DNA of 53,738 nucleotides from Mucilaginibacter polytrichastri (GCF_001911425.1 NZ_MPPL01000001.1:982131-1035868), one strand, 5' to 3'; positions 33,281 to 42,309 are shown, counted from the stretch's first letter. Notes: generated by a model from the letters alone, not told the origin. Numbers and translations are program-made.

Positions 33281-33390
33281 CCTCGTCTTGCCGAACTTGT
33301 TTCGGCATCTCACAGAATAGGTCTTACATTTATGTGTACATATCGTTTATGCTTAGCAAGTGGGATGCCGAAACAAGTTCGGCACGACGG
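33281..33390 (+). repeat. Palindromic intergenic repeat, family 1, copy E
   Basis: The arms TTGCCGAACTTGTTTCGGCA and TGCCGAAACAAGTTCGGCAC enclose the boxes CACAGAATAGGTCTTA and CTTAGCAAGTGGG in plus orientation. It sits between the convergent ends of gltA and the sus operon, each with its own terminator; the 33216-33525 gap holds nothing else that I see. Confidence 0.85.
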
Positions 33391-33458
33391 TGTACAAGAC
33401 GTACAAGATATCCGATCTGACGTAAGTGTCCGCTTGTGACTGGAAATATCCCCATAAA

Positions 33459-33487
33459 AAAACCGCCTCTTTTAAGGAGGCGGTTTT
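33459..33487 (-). terminator. Intrinsic terminator of the sus operon
   Basis: An 11-bp stem (AAAACCGCCTC / GAGGCGGTTTT) lies 38 bases past the susE stop. On the minus strand it ends in a run of seven T. Confidence 0.8.
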
Positions 33488-33525
33488 AAAATCAATCAAT
33501 AAATCAACAAGCTAAATCAATATCT

Positions 33526-34269
33526 CTATTGTTTAGTTAGGGTATAAGTGAGGGCATTCATATCAACATGAATTAAATATGTACCTGCTGAAGGAGCTAC
33601 CAAATTGGCGCCGCTTGTACTAAGCACGCCGTTTGCACCACCATAGCTTACAGCCCAGCTTGGGGCAGGTGTAATTTTAAATTCAAAGCTTTTAGTGCTT
33701 ATAAAAGTTATTTTACCTTCATAAACGCCATTGCTTGTAGGCGAACTTAAAGTAGGGGCTGTTGTTGGGTCCCAGCCTTGGTAGTCGCCCGGTACATAAA
33801 TATAAGATGTTAATGAGAACGGGGTAACTGTTAAGGTAAGCGTGTTAGAATAAGCTACAGCAGCATTTGGTGCAATATAAGATTTGATTCTTACATCAAC
33901 CTGCGCAGATGTGCCTGTAGTTAAGTTTAAAGCTAATAATGCTTTATTAAAGTCGCTTCCGGTTACCGCCTGGCTAAGTGAGCTTGTCGCAATTTCCTGT
34001 ACATTGGCGAAATTTGTGCCTTTAACCGCAACTTGTATGGTATAGGTTATAGGCGCGTTGTAACCTGTAACTGGTGTTGCAGGCCATGTAAAGGTTACTG
34101 CTGTGCTACTTGCTGTGCTTAAAGACAGGGCAGGGGCGGTAGTTGAGGCCGTAAGTGTGCCGGGGCTCCCCATTGATGCAGTAAGGCGTGTTTCATCCTT
34201 TTTACATGATGTTAGTACCATAATGGCAAGGGCACTAAAGGCAGCTATAATGTTTAAAAGTTTTTTCAT
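33526..34269 (-). CDS. SusE-like outer-membrane glycan-binding lipoprotein
   Basis: The 247-residue protein has a lipoprotein signal (lipobox LTSC near residue 22). A SusE-type N-terminal Ig-like domain follows (LSLSTASSTAVTFTWPATPVTGYNAPITYTIQV, a common SusE/SusF strand set), then a second beta domain with YVPGDYQGWDP and VYEGKITF, which matches the starch-binding module of SusE/SusF proteins. It should sit on the outer surface and help hold glycan for the SusCD pair. This C-terminal domain is the best clue that the substrate is an alpha-glucan or malto-oligosaccharide. It is the last gene of the operon, 56 bp after susD. Confidence 0.85.
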   Translation of the reverse strand: MKKLLNIIAAFSALAIMVLTSCKKDETRLTASMGSPGTLTASTTAPALSLSTASSTAVTFTWPATPVTGYNAPITYTIQVAVKGTNFANVQEIATSSLSQAVTGSDFNKALLALNLTTGTSAQVDVRIKSYIAPNAAVAYSNTLTLTVTPFSLTSYIYVPGDYQGWDPTTAPTLSSPTSNGVYEGKITFISTKSFEFKITPAPSWAVSYGGANGVLSTSGANLVAPSAGTYLIHVDMNALTYTLTKQ

Positions 34270-34325
34270 AATTACTTATTTATCATTTAGCAGCCCTGCA
34301 GTTTAAACCGCAGGGCCTGCAATAA

Positions 34326-35915
34326 TTAATATCCTGTATTTTGTTTTAAGTTAGGGTTAGCACTTAAATCTGGTGCCGGGATAGGGTATATGGTACGGAA
34401 AGATTCGACACCTTTACCGGCAATAACACCACCTTTCCATGGCCAAACATAGCTGCTGCTATTAAACAGACCGAAACGGATCAGGTCTGTACGCCTGGCT
34501 GCCTCAAAATAAAACTCACGGCCGCGCTCGTTCAATATATCATTTAATGTAATAGAGCTAACGTTACCGCTTGTGTTGCCATAAGCACGTGTGCGTATCA
34601 GATTAAAATATTGTAATGCACTGCCTGCGGTACCTGTACCGCCACGTAAAAGGGCTTCAGAGTACGTTAAATACATTTCTGCCAGGCGGAAAATAGGGAA
34701 ATCGGTTGAGCAGAATACACCATTAGGTGATGCTGCGGCTACACCGGCAGAGGTCATGTTGGTAAACTTAACCACAGCAAGCCCATCTGTAAAGGTCGAC
34801 TCGTCATCATTCGTAATCTTTGGTCCGGCAAACATGGCGCGTTTATCGGTATTACCGCTATAGTCGCCAAATATGGTTGCAGGTAATGTGCTTACCGCAC
34901 GGTTACCACCCCAGCCACCGCTGGCAACGCCATAAGCTGCAGGGTTTAACGCCGAGTTTAAGCAGGAGTTGATAAGGAAGGTTGTACCACCATAGGTTTG
35001 CGAGTTAACACCATCGTAATTGATAGACAGAATTGTTTCGGGGTTGTTTAAGTTGTTATCACCCTTAAACAGGTTGGCGTAGCTGGTATTTAAAGTATAA
35101 CCAGAGCCAATAACTTTTGCGGCGTAAGTTGCAGCATCGGTGTAACGGCCTTTGCCAGAACCCAGGTAAACTTCGGCGTTTAGGTACAAACGTGATAATA
35201 AAGCCCAGTCTGCGGCCTGGTCGGCACGACCGTATTCATTAGCTCTTGGCGCAACTAATGATGCGTCTATCGCTTTTAATTCAGATTCAACATAAGCGAA
35301 CAAATCAGCACGGCTTATTTGTGTAGGGTAAACTTTACCAATCGGCGAATTCTCGTCAACAAACGGGGGAGAAGCAAAAAGGTCCATCAGCACCCAATAT
35401 TGGTAAGCACGTAAAAAACGGGCTTCTGCACGGTAATGGCGTACATTATCTGCGTCGGCTCCTGTAATACCACGGCTGGCCAGTTTATCATCGGTAGATT
35501 GGGCAATAAACGAGTTGGCAACCGTGATCTGGTACACACAACGGGTATATAAACCATTCAGGAAGGTGTTGCTCGATGTCCAGTTCATGTCATGGAAATC
35601 ATGCAGGCCTACATCGCCCCAGGCACAAATAGCCTCGTCAGTAGGTAATTCCTGTGCGTTCCAGTACAAGCGTAAAAAGTCGGACGTACCGGCATCAATG
35701 CCACCCAAATCGGAGCTTGAAGAACCGGTGCTTCCTGTTAAGGCATAAGCGCCATACACTTTAGCTAAAGCCTCTTTGTAACCCACAGCAGTGCTGTAAA
35801 CAACATCGGCAGTAGCCGTGTTGATGGGGTTACGGTTCAGCTCTTTTTTGCAGGAAGCCAGGCCACCTGTAAGCAGAGCTGCGAGTATAAAAGTTTTAAT
35901 CAGATTATTTTTCAT
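34326..35915 (-). CDS. SusD/RagB-family nutrient uptake lipoprotein
   Basis: SusD proteins are surface lipoproteins that close over the SusC barrel like a lid and bind glycan. The 529-residue protein has a lipoprotein signal with lipobox LASC (near 22) followed by KKELNRNP, the family start. The helical TPR-like fold is evident in segments such as RHYRAEARFLRAYQYWVLMDLF, the ALLSRLYLNAEVYLG repeat and the C-terminal FRLAEMYLTYSEAL and NERGREFYFEAARRTDLIRFG. All conserved blocks are present and it ends normally. It lies 18 bases behind susC. Confidence 0.95.
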   Translation of the reverse strand: MKNNLIKTFILAALLTGGLASCKKELNRNPINTATADVVYSTAVGYKEALAKVYGAYALTGSTGSSSSDLGGIDAGTSDFLRLYWNAQELPTDEAICAWGDVGLHDFHDMNWTSSNTFLNGLYTRCVYQITVANSFIAQSTDDKLASRGITGADADNVRHYRAEARFLRAYQYWVLMDLFASPPFVDENSPIGKVYPTQISRADLFAYVESELKAIDASLVAPRANEYGRADQAADWALLSRLYLNAEVYLGSGKGRYTDAATYAAKVIGSGYTLNTSYANLFKGDNNLNNPETILSINYDGVNSQTYGGTTFLINSCLNSALNPAAYGVASGGWGGNRAVSTLPATIFGDYSGNTDKRAMFAGPKITNDDESTFTDGLAVVKFTNMTSAGVAAASPNGVFCSTDFPIFRLAEMYLTYSEALLRGGTGTAGSALQYFNLIRTRAYGNTSGNVSSITLNDILNERGREFYFEAARRTDLIRFGLFNSSSYVWPWKGGVIAGKGVESFRTIYPIPAPDLSANPNLKQNTGY

Positions 35916-35933
35916 CTCTCTTATGTCGTTAAA

Positions 35934-38900
35934 TTAAAAGCCCAGGTTAAAGCCTAAAGTGTAGGTACGTGGGCGTGGATAGAATTTATTGTCAATACCG
36001 CTGTAGATCTCAGGATCTATGCCTTTGTATTTAGTGATCACAAAAACGTTTTGTACGTTGGCATTTACACGTAATGTTAAATGCTTATTGCTGGTAATGT
36101 GGCCGAAGTTGTAACCCAGGCCTGCATTATCCATACGTAAAAACGATGCATTTTGCACGTAATAATCTGATTGAAACTGGTTGTTGGTAAATGAAGTATT
36201 TAAATAATCTGAGCTTGCATTACCAATAGTACCCACTGTGGTAATAATATTACGGCTGGTACCCAGGTTAGCTGCGGTATTGTTGTATACGTAATTGCCC
36301 AGGTTGGCACGTAATACCGTACTTAAGCTCCATTTTTTATAATCAAACTGTGTGGAGAAACCCATGGTTACTTTAGGCGCAGGGCTTTTGTACAGGTAGC
36401 GGTCATTATCATTAATAATACCATCGTGGTTTAAGTCGGCATAAACACCTTCCAGTGGTTTGCCATTAGCACCGTATACTTGTTTGTAAACATAAAAAGA
36501 GTAAGGTGCGTAACCAACAGCATGTTCTTGTATGGTCGTACCTGTAGCGCCTGTAATATTACCAACAGCAACGGTTACATTTTGCACACCCGGTACTAAG
36601 CTTAGGTTAGTGATCTTGTTATTATTATAAGCAACGTTATAATTAAAGCTCCAGCTAAAATCTTTTGTTTTAATTGGTATAGCATTCAAAGTAAACTCAA
36701 CACCTTTTGTTTCTGTATTACCCACGTTGGTAACAAGCTGGTTGGTAAAGTTGGTACCTACAGGCAGAAACACTGTTGAAAGCAGATTTTTAGTTTTTTT
36801 GTAGTATACATCGATGCTACCGCTAATGCGCTGGTTTAAGAAACCATAATCAAAACCTGCGTTATAAGAACTGGTTTGTTCCCACTTTAAGGTAGTATCA
36901 TAGGCGTTTGGCGTGTACATGTTGTAAAAATTGTTAGCACCATTGCCAAACTGATATTTAGATGTATTGTCGCTCAGGTAATAAGAAGCGATGTAGCGGT
37001 AATAATCAATACCATCTTGCTGGCCTGTTACACCATAGCTTAAGCGCATTTTTAAGTCAGACAAAGTTTTTGAACCTTTCAAAAAGTCTTCATCGCTCAT
37101 GCGCCAGGTAAACGCGGCAGAAGGGAATACACCATAACGGTTTTTTTCGGCAAATCTCGAGGACCCATCTCTACGGATGGAACCTGCTAAAATGTATTTG
37201 CTATCGAAAGTGTAAATTAAACGACCGTACACAGACTCCAGTGTATAGCGATTTTCGCCATAAGGATAAGCTGGAATAGAGCCTGCTACTAAAGTACCAT
37301 TAGCTGTATAATTTGCATAATTTGTAGCACCACGGTTAACCGTACGGAAATCGTAATAACCATAACCGGCGGTAGCATTAATATTACTCTTAATATCTTT
37401 AAAAGTATTGTTGTAGTTTAAATAGAACTCACCTACGGTATTATAAGTTTTTTGGTGATACTCTGTGTTAGTACCGCCGGTATCAAAAAGATTATTTGGG
37501 TTACCGTTGGTAAAAGATTGTGCTGCATTGGCAGGTACAAAAGTACTGCCGCCACCTTTTGCCAGGTCATAACCTAAGTTAGCGTTAGCATGCAACTGCG
37601 GTAAAAAATGGAAACGGTAATCTGCAGTAAAGTTGCCATAGCTTCTGTATGCATCACCTTCGTTATGTTTATCTTCTAATAAACCAACCGGGTTGCGCGG
37701 GGCATTTGGGTTTAGGTTTAAGGTTGTAGGGTCATAATATTCGGTGTAACCGTTGTATTTTGATGCTGTATTATAAACAGGATGTGTTGGATCGAACTGT
37801 GCAGCTGCGTATATGGCATCCTGGTTAGCAAAACGACTGGCCTGGTAGGTACCGTTTAAATTCAGGTCAATTTTCAGATCATCGTTAAAAAAACGTGGGC
37901 TTAACCTCAATGCACCAGAGGTACGGTTAATGTGGTCTGTTTTTAAAGTACCATCCTGGCTAAGGTAACCAACAGAAACGCGGTAAGGCATGTGTTTGGT
38001 AGAACCAGAGATGCTTAAGTTATTGTTACTGGCCAGGGCATTGTGGTAAATTTCGTCTTGCCAGTTGGTACTTGCTGTACCTAAAAGCGCTTTTTGTGTG
38101 GCGTTGCCATTTGCATTTACATAAGCCCTAACCTGGTCTGCAGACAGCAGATCTAATTTACTGGCCACCGTAGCAACCGAGTTTTGTGAACTGAAGTTTA
38201 CTGTAGGTGTGCCGCTGGTGCCTTTTTTGGTGGTAATGATAATTACACCGTTAGAAGCACGCGAACCATAGATAGCTGTTGAAGCCGCATCCTTAAGGAT
38301 GGTAAAGCTTTCGATATCATCGGGGTTAATTAAGCTGATCGGGTCGCCCACGCCTGATATTTTAGAAGTACCGTCGGGGTTTCTGCCCGGTGCTAATGGT
38401 ACACCGTCAATTACGATCAATGGCTCGTTGCTGGCGTTTAATGAAGCACCCTGGCGTACGCGGATAGTACTACCAGAGCCTGGCTGGCCGCCGTTGGTTG
38501 TGATAGACACACCCGCTACCTTACCTTGTATTAATTGCTCGGGCGAGGTAACTGTTCCTTTCTGGAAATCTTTAGCACCTACTGTTGAGATAGCGCCTGT
38601 TACTTCTTTACGGGTTTGTGTACCGTAACCAATAACCACAACCTCGTTTAAAGATTTGGTGCTGGGCAATAAATTAAACGACAGTGTTAAAGTACCGTTT
38701 ACCGATACTGTTTTTGATAAAACTTCATAACCAACAAATTTTGCTGTTAAAGTATATGAACCGGGTTTAACGTTTTTAATTACGTAATTACCGTCGGCGT
38801 CTGTAGCTGCTCCAATGGTGGTACCATTAATAGTTACTGTTGCACCGGGTAGGGGCTGATTGTGTTCATCTACAATCTTACCGCTAATGCTTCCGGATTG

Positions 38901-38972
38901 TGCAAATGCCATAATTGAAAGCATTAGGAACGCACAAAGAAGCACATACTTTTTTGAGTAGGTTTTTCCCAT
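35934..38972 (-). CDS. SusC/RagA-family TonB-dependent outer-membrane transporter
   Basis: The 1012-residue transporter imports oligosaccharides with energy from TonB. A signal peptide (cleaved after AFA) is followed by the carboxypeptidase-like domain (SGSISGKIVDEHNQPLPGAT, about 26-100), a plug with EVVVIGYGTQTRKEVTGAIS and the SusC-type RGASLNASNEPLIVIDGVPL motif, and a 22-strand barrel ending in TLGFNLGF. It heads the susC-susD-susE operon. A -7 element lies about 150 bases upstream, and a complex palindromic region lies beyond it. There is no anti-sigma or sigma gene next to it and no N-terminal sigma-signalling domain, so control is more likely by a DNA-binding repressor or activator. 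Confidence 0.96.
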   Translation of the reverse strand: MGKTYSKKYVLLCAFLMLSIMAFAQSGSISGKIVDEHNQPLPGATVTINGTTIGAATDADGNYVIKNVKPGSYTLTAKFVGYEVLSKTVSVNGTLTLSFNLLPSTKSLNEVVVIGYGTQTRKEVTGAISTVGAKDFQKGTVTSPEQLIQGKVAGVSITTNGGQPGSGSTIRVRQGASLNASNEPLIVIDGVPLAPGRNPDGTSKISGVGDPISLINPDDIESFTILKDAASTAIYGSRASNGVIIITTKKGTSGTPTVNFSSQNSVATVASKLDLLSADQVRAYVNANGNATQKALLGTASTNWQDEIYHNALASNNNLSISGSTKHMPYRVSVGYLSQDGTLKTDHINRTSGALRLSPRFFNDDLKIDLNLNGTYQASRFANQDAIYAAAQFDPTHPVYNTASKYNGYTEYYDPTTLNLNPNAPRNPVGLLEDKHNEGDAYRSYGNFTADYRFHFLPQLHANANLGYDLAKGGGSTFVPANAAQSFTNGNPNNLFDTGGTNTEYHQKTYNTVGEFYLNYNNTFKDIKSNINATAGYGYYDFRTVNRGATNYANYTANGTLVAGSIPAYPYGENRYTLESVYGRLIYTFDSKYILAGSIRRDGSSRFAEKNRYGVFPSAAFTWRMSDEDFLKGSKTLSDLKMRLSYGVTGQQDGIDYYRYIASYYLSDNTSKYQFGNGANNFYNMYTPNAYDTTLKWEQTSSYNAGFDYGFLNQRISGSIDVYYKKTKNLLSTVFLPVGTNFTNQLVTNVGNTETKGVEFTLNAIPIKTKDFSWSFNYNVAYNNNKITNLSLVPGVQNVTVAVGNITGATGTTIQEHAVGYAPYSFYVYKQVYGANGKPLEGVYADLNHDGIINDNDRYLYKSPAPKVTMGFSTQFDYKKWSLSTVLRANLGNYVYNNTAANLGTSRNIITTVGTIGNASSDYLNTSFTNNQFQSDYYVQNASFLRMDNAGLGYNFGHITSNKHLTLRVNANVQNVFVITKYKGIDPEIYSGIDNKFYPRPRTYTLGFNLGF

Positions 38973-39233
38973 TTAATTTAGTTTTTTCTGTTAAAAATTA
39001 AGGCTATTGATTGCCGTAATTGGTTTATTTATTTTATGCTTAAACAGCATGCGACTAATTTACAGCAAGAACTAATATTTGCAAATTTTATATATAAGAT
39101 AATTATCAATGCATTTTATGATTCAAATTTAACTTTAAGGAAACATGCAGTATGTGCTAAGTTGAGTAGATAGGCTATCATTTTGTCGCTTAGTTTCAGT
39201 AGAATAAGGATTATGAAAAAAACTGGTGTAAAA
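38973..39233. other. susC leader and promoter region
   Basis: An AT-rich stretch without genes. It contains a minus-strand -7 match at 39124-39131 and, nearer to susC, several AT-rich runs (TATATATAAGATAATTATC) without clear hairpins. The remaining bases to 39646 are covered by the palindromic region, the short ORF and the recQ promoter. Confidence 0.5.
39124..39131 (-). promoter_or_regulatory. Possible -7 element of susC
   Basis: Minus-strand TAAATTTG matches TAnnTTTG. It would give a leader of about 145 bases and place the palindromes at 39261-39286 about 140 bases upstream of the start site. Confidence 0.4.
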
Positions 39234-39304
39234 ATTACACATTTAATATTTTTACTTTTACGTAAACGTTACCGGGAACGTTCCCGATACATTAAATGTG
39301 TAAT
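39234..39304. promoter_or_regulatory. Palindromic control region between susC and a short ORF
   Basis: Two perfect inverted arms, ATTACACATTTAAT (39234-39247) and ATTAAATGTGTAAT (39291-39304), enclose 43 bases. Inside are two AACGTT-centred sites 12 bp apart: GTAAACGTTAC (near-palindrome, 39262-39272) and CGGGAACGTTCCCG (perfect, 39273-39286). LacI/GalR-family regulators commonly bind palindromes with a central CG of this kind (family knowledge), and such regulators control alpha-glucan loci in Bacteroidota. That a LacI-type protein binds here is inference; none is encoded in the window. Confidence 0.6.
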
Positions 39305-39316
39305 AGACAATTAATA

Positions 39317-39490
39317 ATGAAAAAAAAATATTTTTTCTGCGCGTTTTTGCTTTTTGTTCAAATTTATTTGGATATGGCGCAGCCAAAAGTGGTATTTAAA
39401 ATACATGTTACTGCTAGTAAAAATGGAAGGGCAGAAGGCCTTGATTTAGCAACCGCTTTAACCATTAGAACATTACAGATGCATCATTAA
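39317..39490 (+). CDS. Short ORF with a signal-peptide-like start, possibly a gene remnant
   Basis: From the ATG at 39317 the ORF encodes 57 residues: MKKKYFFCAFLLFVQIYLDMA resembles a secretion signal, followed by 36 residues with no recognised motif. It begins 13 bases after the right arm of the palindromic region, where a gene divergent from susC would be expected. It could be the surviving 5' end of a deleted periplasmic or outer-membrane enzyme, a short secreted peptide, or chance. I find no downstream continuation in any frame. Confidence 0.3.
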   Translation: MKKKYFFCAFLLFVQIYLDMAQPKVVFKIHVTASKNGRAEGLDLATALTIRTLQMHH

Positions 39491-39600
39491 TCACAATACT
39501 TAACAAACAAGTAACAACAGCATAATAAGAAGCATTAGAATGGTGATTTTCCGGCGTTTTGTAGCTGGTTTATCAAAGGCTTTAATTAAGACCCGATAAA

Positions 39601-39630
39601 TTGCGATATTAGCACCTATTGGTAGCTTTG
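39601..39630 (+). promoter_or_regulatory. Promoter of recQ
   Basis: TTG at 39601 and TAGCTTTG at 39623-39630 are separated by 19 bases, a good match to the Bacteroidota -33/-7 consensus. The predicted leader is about 10 bases. Confidence 0.65.
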
Positions 39631-39646
39631 CCGCTGACCCTGCTTA

Positions 39647-41539
39647 ATGACCATACAAGAAATTTTAAAACAATACTGGAACCATCAATACTTTCGCCCG
39701 TTGCAGGAGGAGATCATCTCTGCTGTATTGGAGGGGAAAGATGCACTGGCATTGTTACCTACCGGCGGCGGTAAGTCGGTTTGTTTCCAGGTGCCGGCTT
39801 TAGCTATGCCGGGCATATGTTTGGTTATTTCGCCATTAATTGCCCTGATGAAAGACCAGGTGGAGAACCTGCAGGCTAAAGGGATCAACGCCATGTCGAT
39901 CGTATCGGGTATGAGCAGGCGCGAAATAGATATTGCTTTAGATAATTGTATCTACGGTGAGGTGAAGTTTCTGTATATGTCTCCCGAGCGTTTACTGTCC
40001 GAATTGGTACAGGAGCGTATCAAATACATGAAGGTAAATTTGATTGCGGTTGATGAGGCGCACTGTATCTCTCAATGGGGATATGATTTTCGCCCGTCGT
40101 ACCTGCACATTGCCGAACTGCGTAATCTGCATCCACAGGTGCCTATCCTGGCGTTAACGGCTACAGCTACTGCCAATGTACGGGTTGATATTATCGAAAA
40201 GCTGCAACTGAAACAGCCACAGGTATTTCTGCAAAGTTTCGAGCGTAAAAACATCAGCTACCTGGTAGAGTACGAGGAAAACAAACTTCGCCGCATGTTA
40301 CAGGTGGCGCGCGGTGCCAGGGGCAGTGGTATTATCTATGTACGCAGCCGCAAGGATACCTTCGAGCTGGCCAGGTTTTTAAACGAAAACGGTTTGCGGG
40401 CCGATTACTATCATGCCGGATTGTCGTCCGATTTGCGGTCGTCCAAGCAAGAGAACTGGAAAAACAATGTCACCGATATTATGGTAGCCACCAATGCCTT
40501 CGGGATGGGGATTGATAAGCCGGACGTTAGGTTTGTGATTCACCGCGATTTGCCTGAGAGCCTAGAAGCCTATTACCAGGAAGCCGGGCGTGCCGGTAGA
40601 GACGAAAAGCGAGCCTATGCGGTACTCCTATATAATATAGCCGACCGGATATTGATGGAAAAGAAATTCGAGGCCAGCTACCCAACCCTCGAAGAAATGA
40701 AGCAGGTGTACCATTACCTGGCCAATTACTTTCAGCTGGCCTACGGGGCAGGGGCAGGCTTAAGCTTCGATTTTGATTTGAAGGATTTTTGCACCCGCTT
40801 TAAACTGGATGCGATTAAAACTTTGAATGCCCTGAAGTTTTTAGAGCAGGACGAATACCTGTCTGTTAACGAGAGTGTATTTTTGCCCTCGCGTTTCAGG
40901 TTCGAGGTAATGAACGAGCAGTTATATAATTTCCAGATCCAGAACCCGGGCTGGGATCCCTTTATCAAAGTATTACTGCGCTCGTACGGCGGAGCGTTTG
41001 ATCACTATATTAATATCCGCGAATTTGATCTTGCCAAACGAACGGGTACAACTGTGCAAATGATCATCGATAATTTAAATCAACTACAGGAGTTTGGCAT
41101 ACTTAATTATTTGCCCCAAACAGATAAGCCACAGATCACCTATTTAAAACCAAGGCAAAACGGCGCCAATATGCTCATCAGCATTAACTATATTAATGAG
41201 CGTAAACAATTGTACCGCGAAAAAATGGAGGCCGTATTTAATTATACCGAAGCTAAAAAGTGCCGAAGCCAAATGCTTTTAATCTATTTTGATGAGGATG
41301 ATGCCCCAAAATGCGGCCTGTGTGATATTTGCCTGCAAGAGAAACGCCAGAACAACAAACAGGAAATAGCCGAAAAACTCACCACAGAGATCATTCAGCA
41401 ATTAAGTTCGGCCCCCTTAACCCTCGATCAACTCATTAATGCCATCAGCGGGAACCATCCAAACGAAAAATTAGATGCCGTTAGGCTGCTCTTAGATGCC
41501 GGAAAGGTAAAAACCAACGGCGATGTGTATTATTTATAG
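39647..41539 (+). CDS. recQ: ATP-dependent DNA helicase RecQ
   Basis: RecQ unwinds DNA 3'-5' in recombination and repair. The 630-residue protein has the helicase core with Walker A LLPTGGGKSVCFQ, DEAHCISQWGYDFRPSY, ALTATAT, and the AFGMGIDKPDVRFVIH and QEAGRAGRD motifs. The zinc-binding RQC region shows its cysteines in KKCRSQMLLIYF...KCGLCDICL. An HRDC domain is not evident; the C-terminal ~80 residues form a short winged-helix-like tail (LDQLINAIS...LLLDAGKV) instead. It has its own promoter and is probably monocistronic. Bacteroidota genomes often hold more than one RecQ paralogue. Confidence 0.95.
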   Translation: MTIQEILKQYWNHQYFRPLQEEIISAVLEGKDALALLPTGGGKSVCFQVPALAMPGICLVISPLIALMKDQVENLQAKGINAMSIVSGMSRREIDIALDNCIYGEVKFLYMSPERLLSELVQERIKYMKVNLIAVDEAHCISQWGYDFRPSYLHIAELRNLHPQVPILALTATATANVRVDIIEKLQLKQPQVFLQSFERKNISYLVEYEENKLRRMLQVARGARGSGIIYVRSRKDTFELARFLNENGLRADYYHAGLSSDLRSSKQENWKNNVTDIMVATNAFGMGIDKPDVRFVIHRDLPESLEAYYQEAGRAGRDEKRAYAVLLYNIADRILMEKKFEASYPTLEEMKQVYHYLANYFQLAYGAGAGLSFDFDLKDFCTRFKLDAIKTLNALKFLEQDEYLSVNESVFLPSRFRFEVMNEQLYNFQIQNPGWDPFIKVLLRSYGGAFDHYINIREFDLAKRTGTTVQMIIDNLNQLQEFGILNYLPQTDKPQITYLKPRQNGANMLISINYINERKQLYREKMEAVFNYTEAKKCRSQMLLIYFDEDDAPKCGLCDICLQEKRQNNKQEIAEKLTTEIIQQLSSAPLTLDQLINAISGNHPNEKLDAVRLLLDAGKVKTNGDVYYL

Positions 41540-41709
41540 GGGATTTCGCCGATAAATTTAACCCGTTCACCGGGTAAATCTGCCCGTTTACATATTATAC
41601 GCCCTTTTGGATAAATTGGCTGTAACGTTTTGAGAGTGAGCACGTCTTATTATCGTAATTAGCACAGAGGCTATTACAAATTAAAAGATCATCAAAACAT
41701 TACAATCAT

Positions 41710-42309
41710 ATGAAAACTCAAATTTTAACCATTGCAACAGTGTTATCATTAGCATTAGCAACCAGCACCAACACATTCGCCGCCAACCACAGCAACAACG
41801 TTAGTACCGTATTAACAGATGTAAAACACATCAGCAAAATTGAAGTTCGCGGTAACGTTGAACTATACGTATCAGACGGCGCAACAGACAACGTTAAGGT
41901 ATACGATAAATATTACAGCGAAAGCGCTTTGGTACAAAACCAAAATGGTGTATTGCGCATTTCGTCTTACAAAAACGAAAAACTAGTAGTTTGGGTAACC
42001 GCAGCAGAATTACAAAGCATCAGCGCTTACGATAATGCATCAATTAAATCATTCGGTAAATTATCTGGCATTAACCTGGATGTAAATCTTTACAACCACG
42101 CAGCAGCTAACCTTAATATGGAAGCTTACAGCGCCAATATTAATGTAAACGACCAGGCAACTGCCAACTTAACAGGTACCGTTAACGATTTTAACTTAAA
42201 ATATAATCAATCTGCCACAGTTAACAGCGCCAATTTGGTAGCTACCAACTTAAGCCGTAAAGTTAGCTACGATGGTTTTGCAAAAGCAGAACAGGTAGCC
42301 GGTTTATAA
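41710..42309 (+). CDS. Secreted GIN-domain (DUF2807) protein
   Basis: The 199-residue protein has a signal peptide cleaved after TFA near residue 24. It then forms a right-handed beta-helix-like GIN domain typical of DUF2807: repeated short strands such as ISKIEVRGNVELYVSDG and LQSISAYDNASIKSFGKL, with Asn-rich turns. Such proteins are common, secreted and functionally unknown in Bacteroidota. Unlike its neighbour it has no lipobox, so it is probably periplasmic or surface-released. A terminator separates it from the second GIN gene. The gene upstream is recQ, 170 bp away. Confidence 0.85.
   Translation: MKTQILTIATVLSLALATSTNTFAANHSNNVSTVLTDVKHISKIEVRGNVELYVSDGATDNVKVYDKYYSESALVQNQNGVLRISSYKNEKLVVWVTAAELQSISAYDNASIKSFGKLSGINLDVNLYNHAAANLNMEAYSANINVNDQATANLTGTVNDFNLKYNQSATVNSANLVATNLSRKVSYDGFAKAEQVAGL

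Noticed and set aside
13601..33390. CRISPR array made by the family 1 repeats
   Set aside because: Copies are kilobases apart, in both orientations and palindromic, with no regular spacers or cas genes.
39234..39304. Terminal inverted repeats of a tiny transposon
   Set aside because: The 14-bp arms lack flanking direct repeats and enclose only 43 bases with operator-like sites; regulation is the simpler reading, though not proven.
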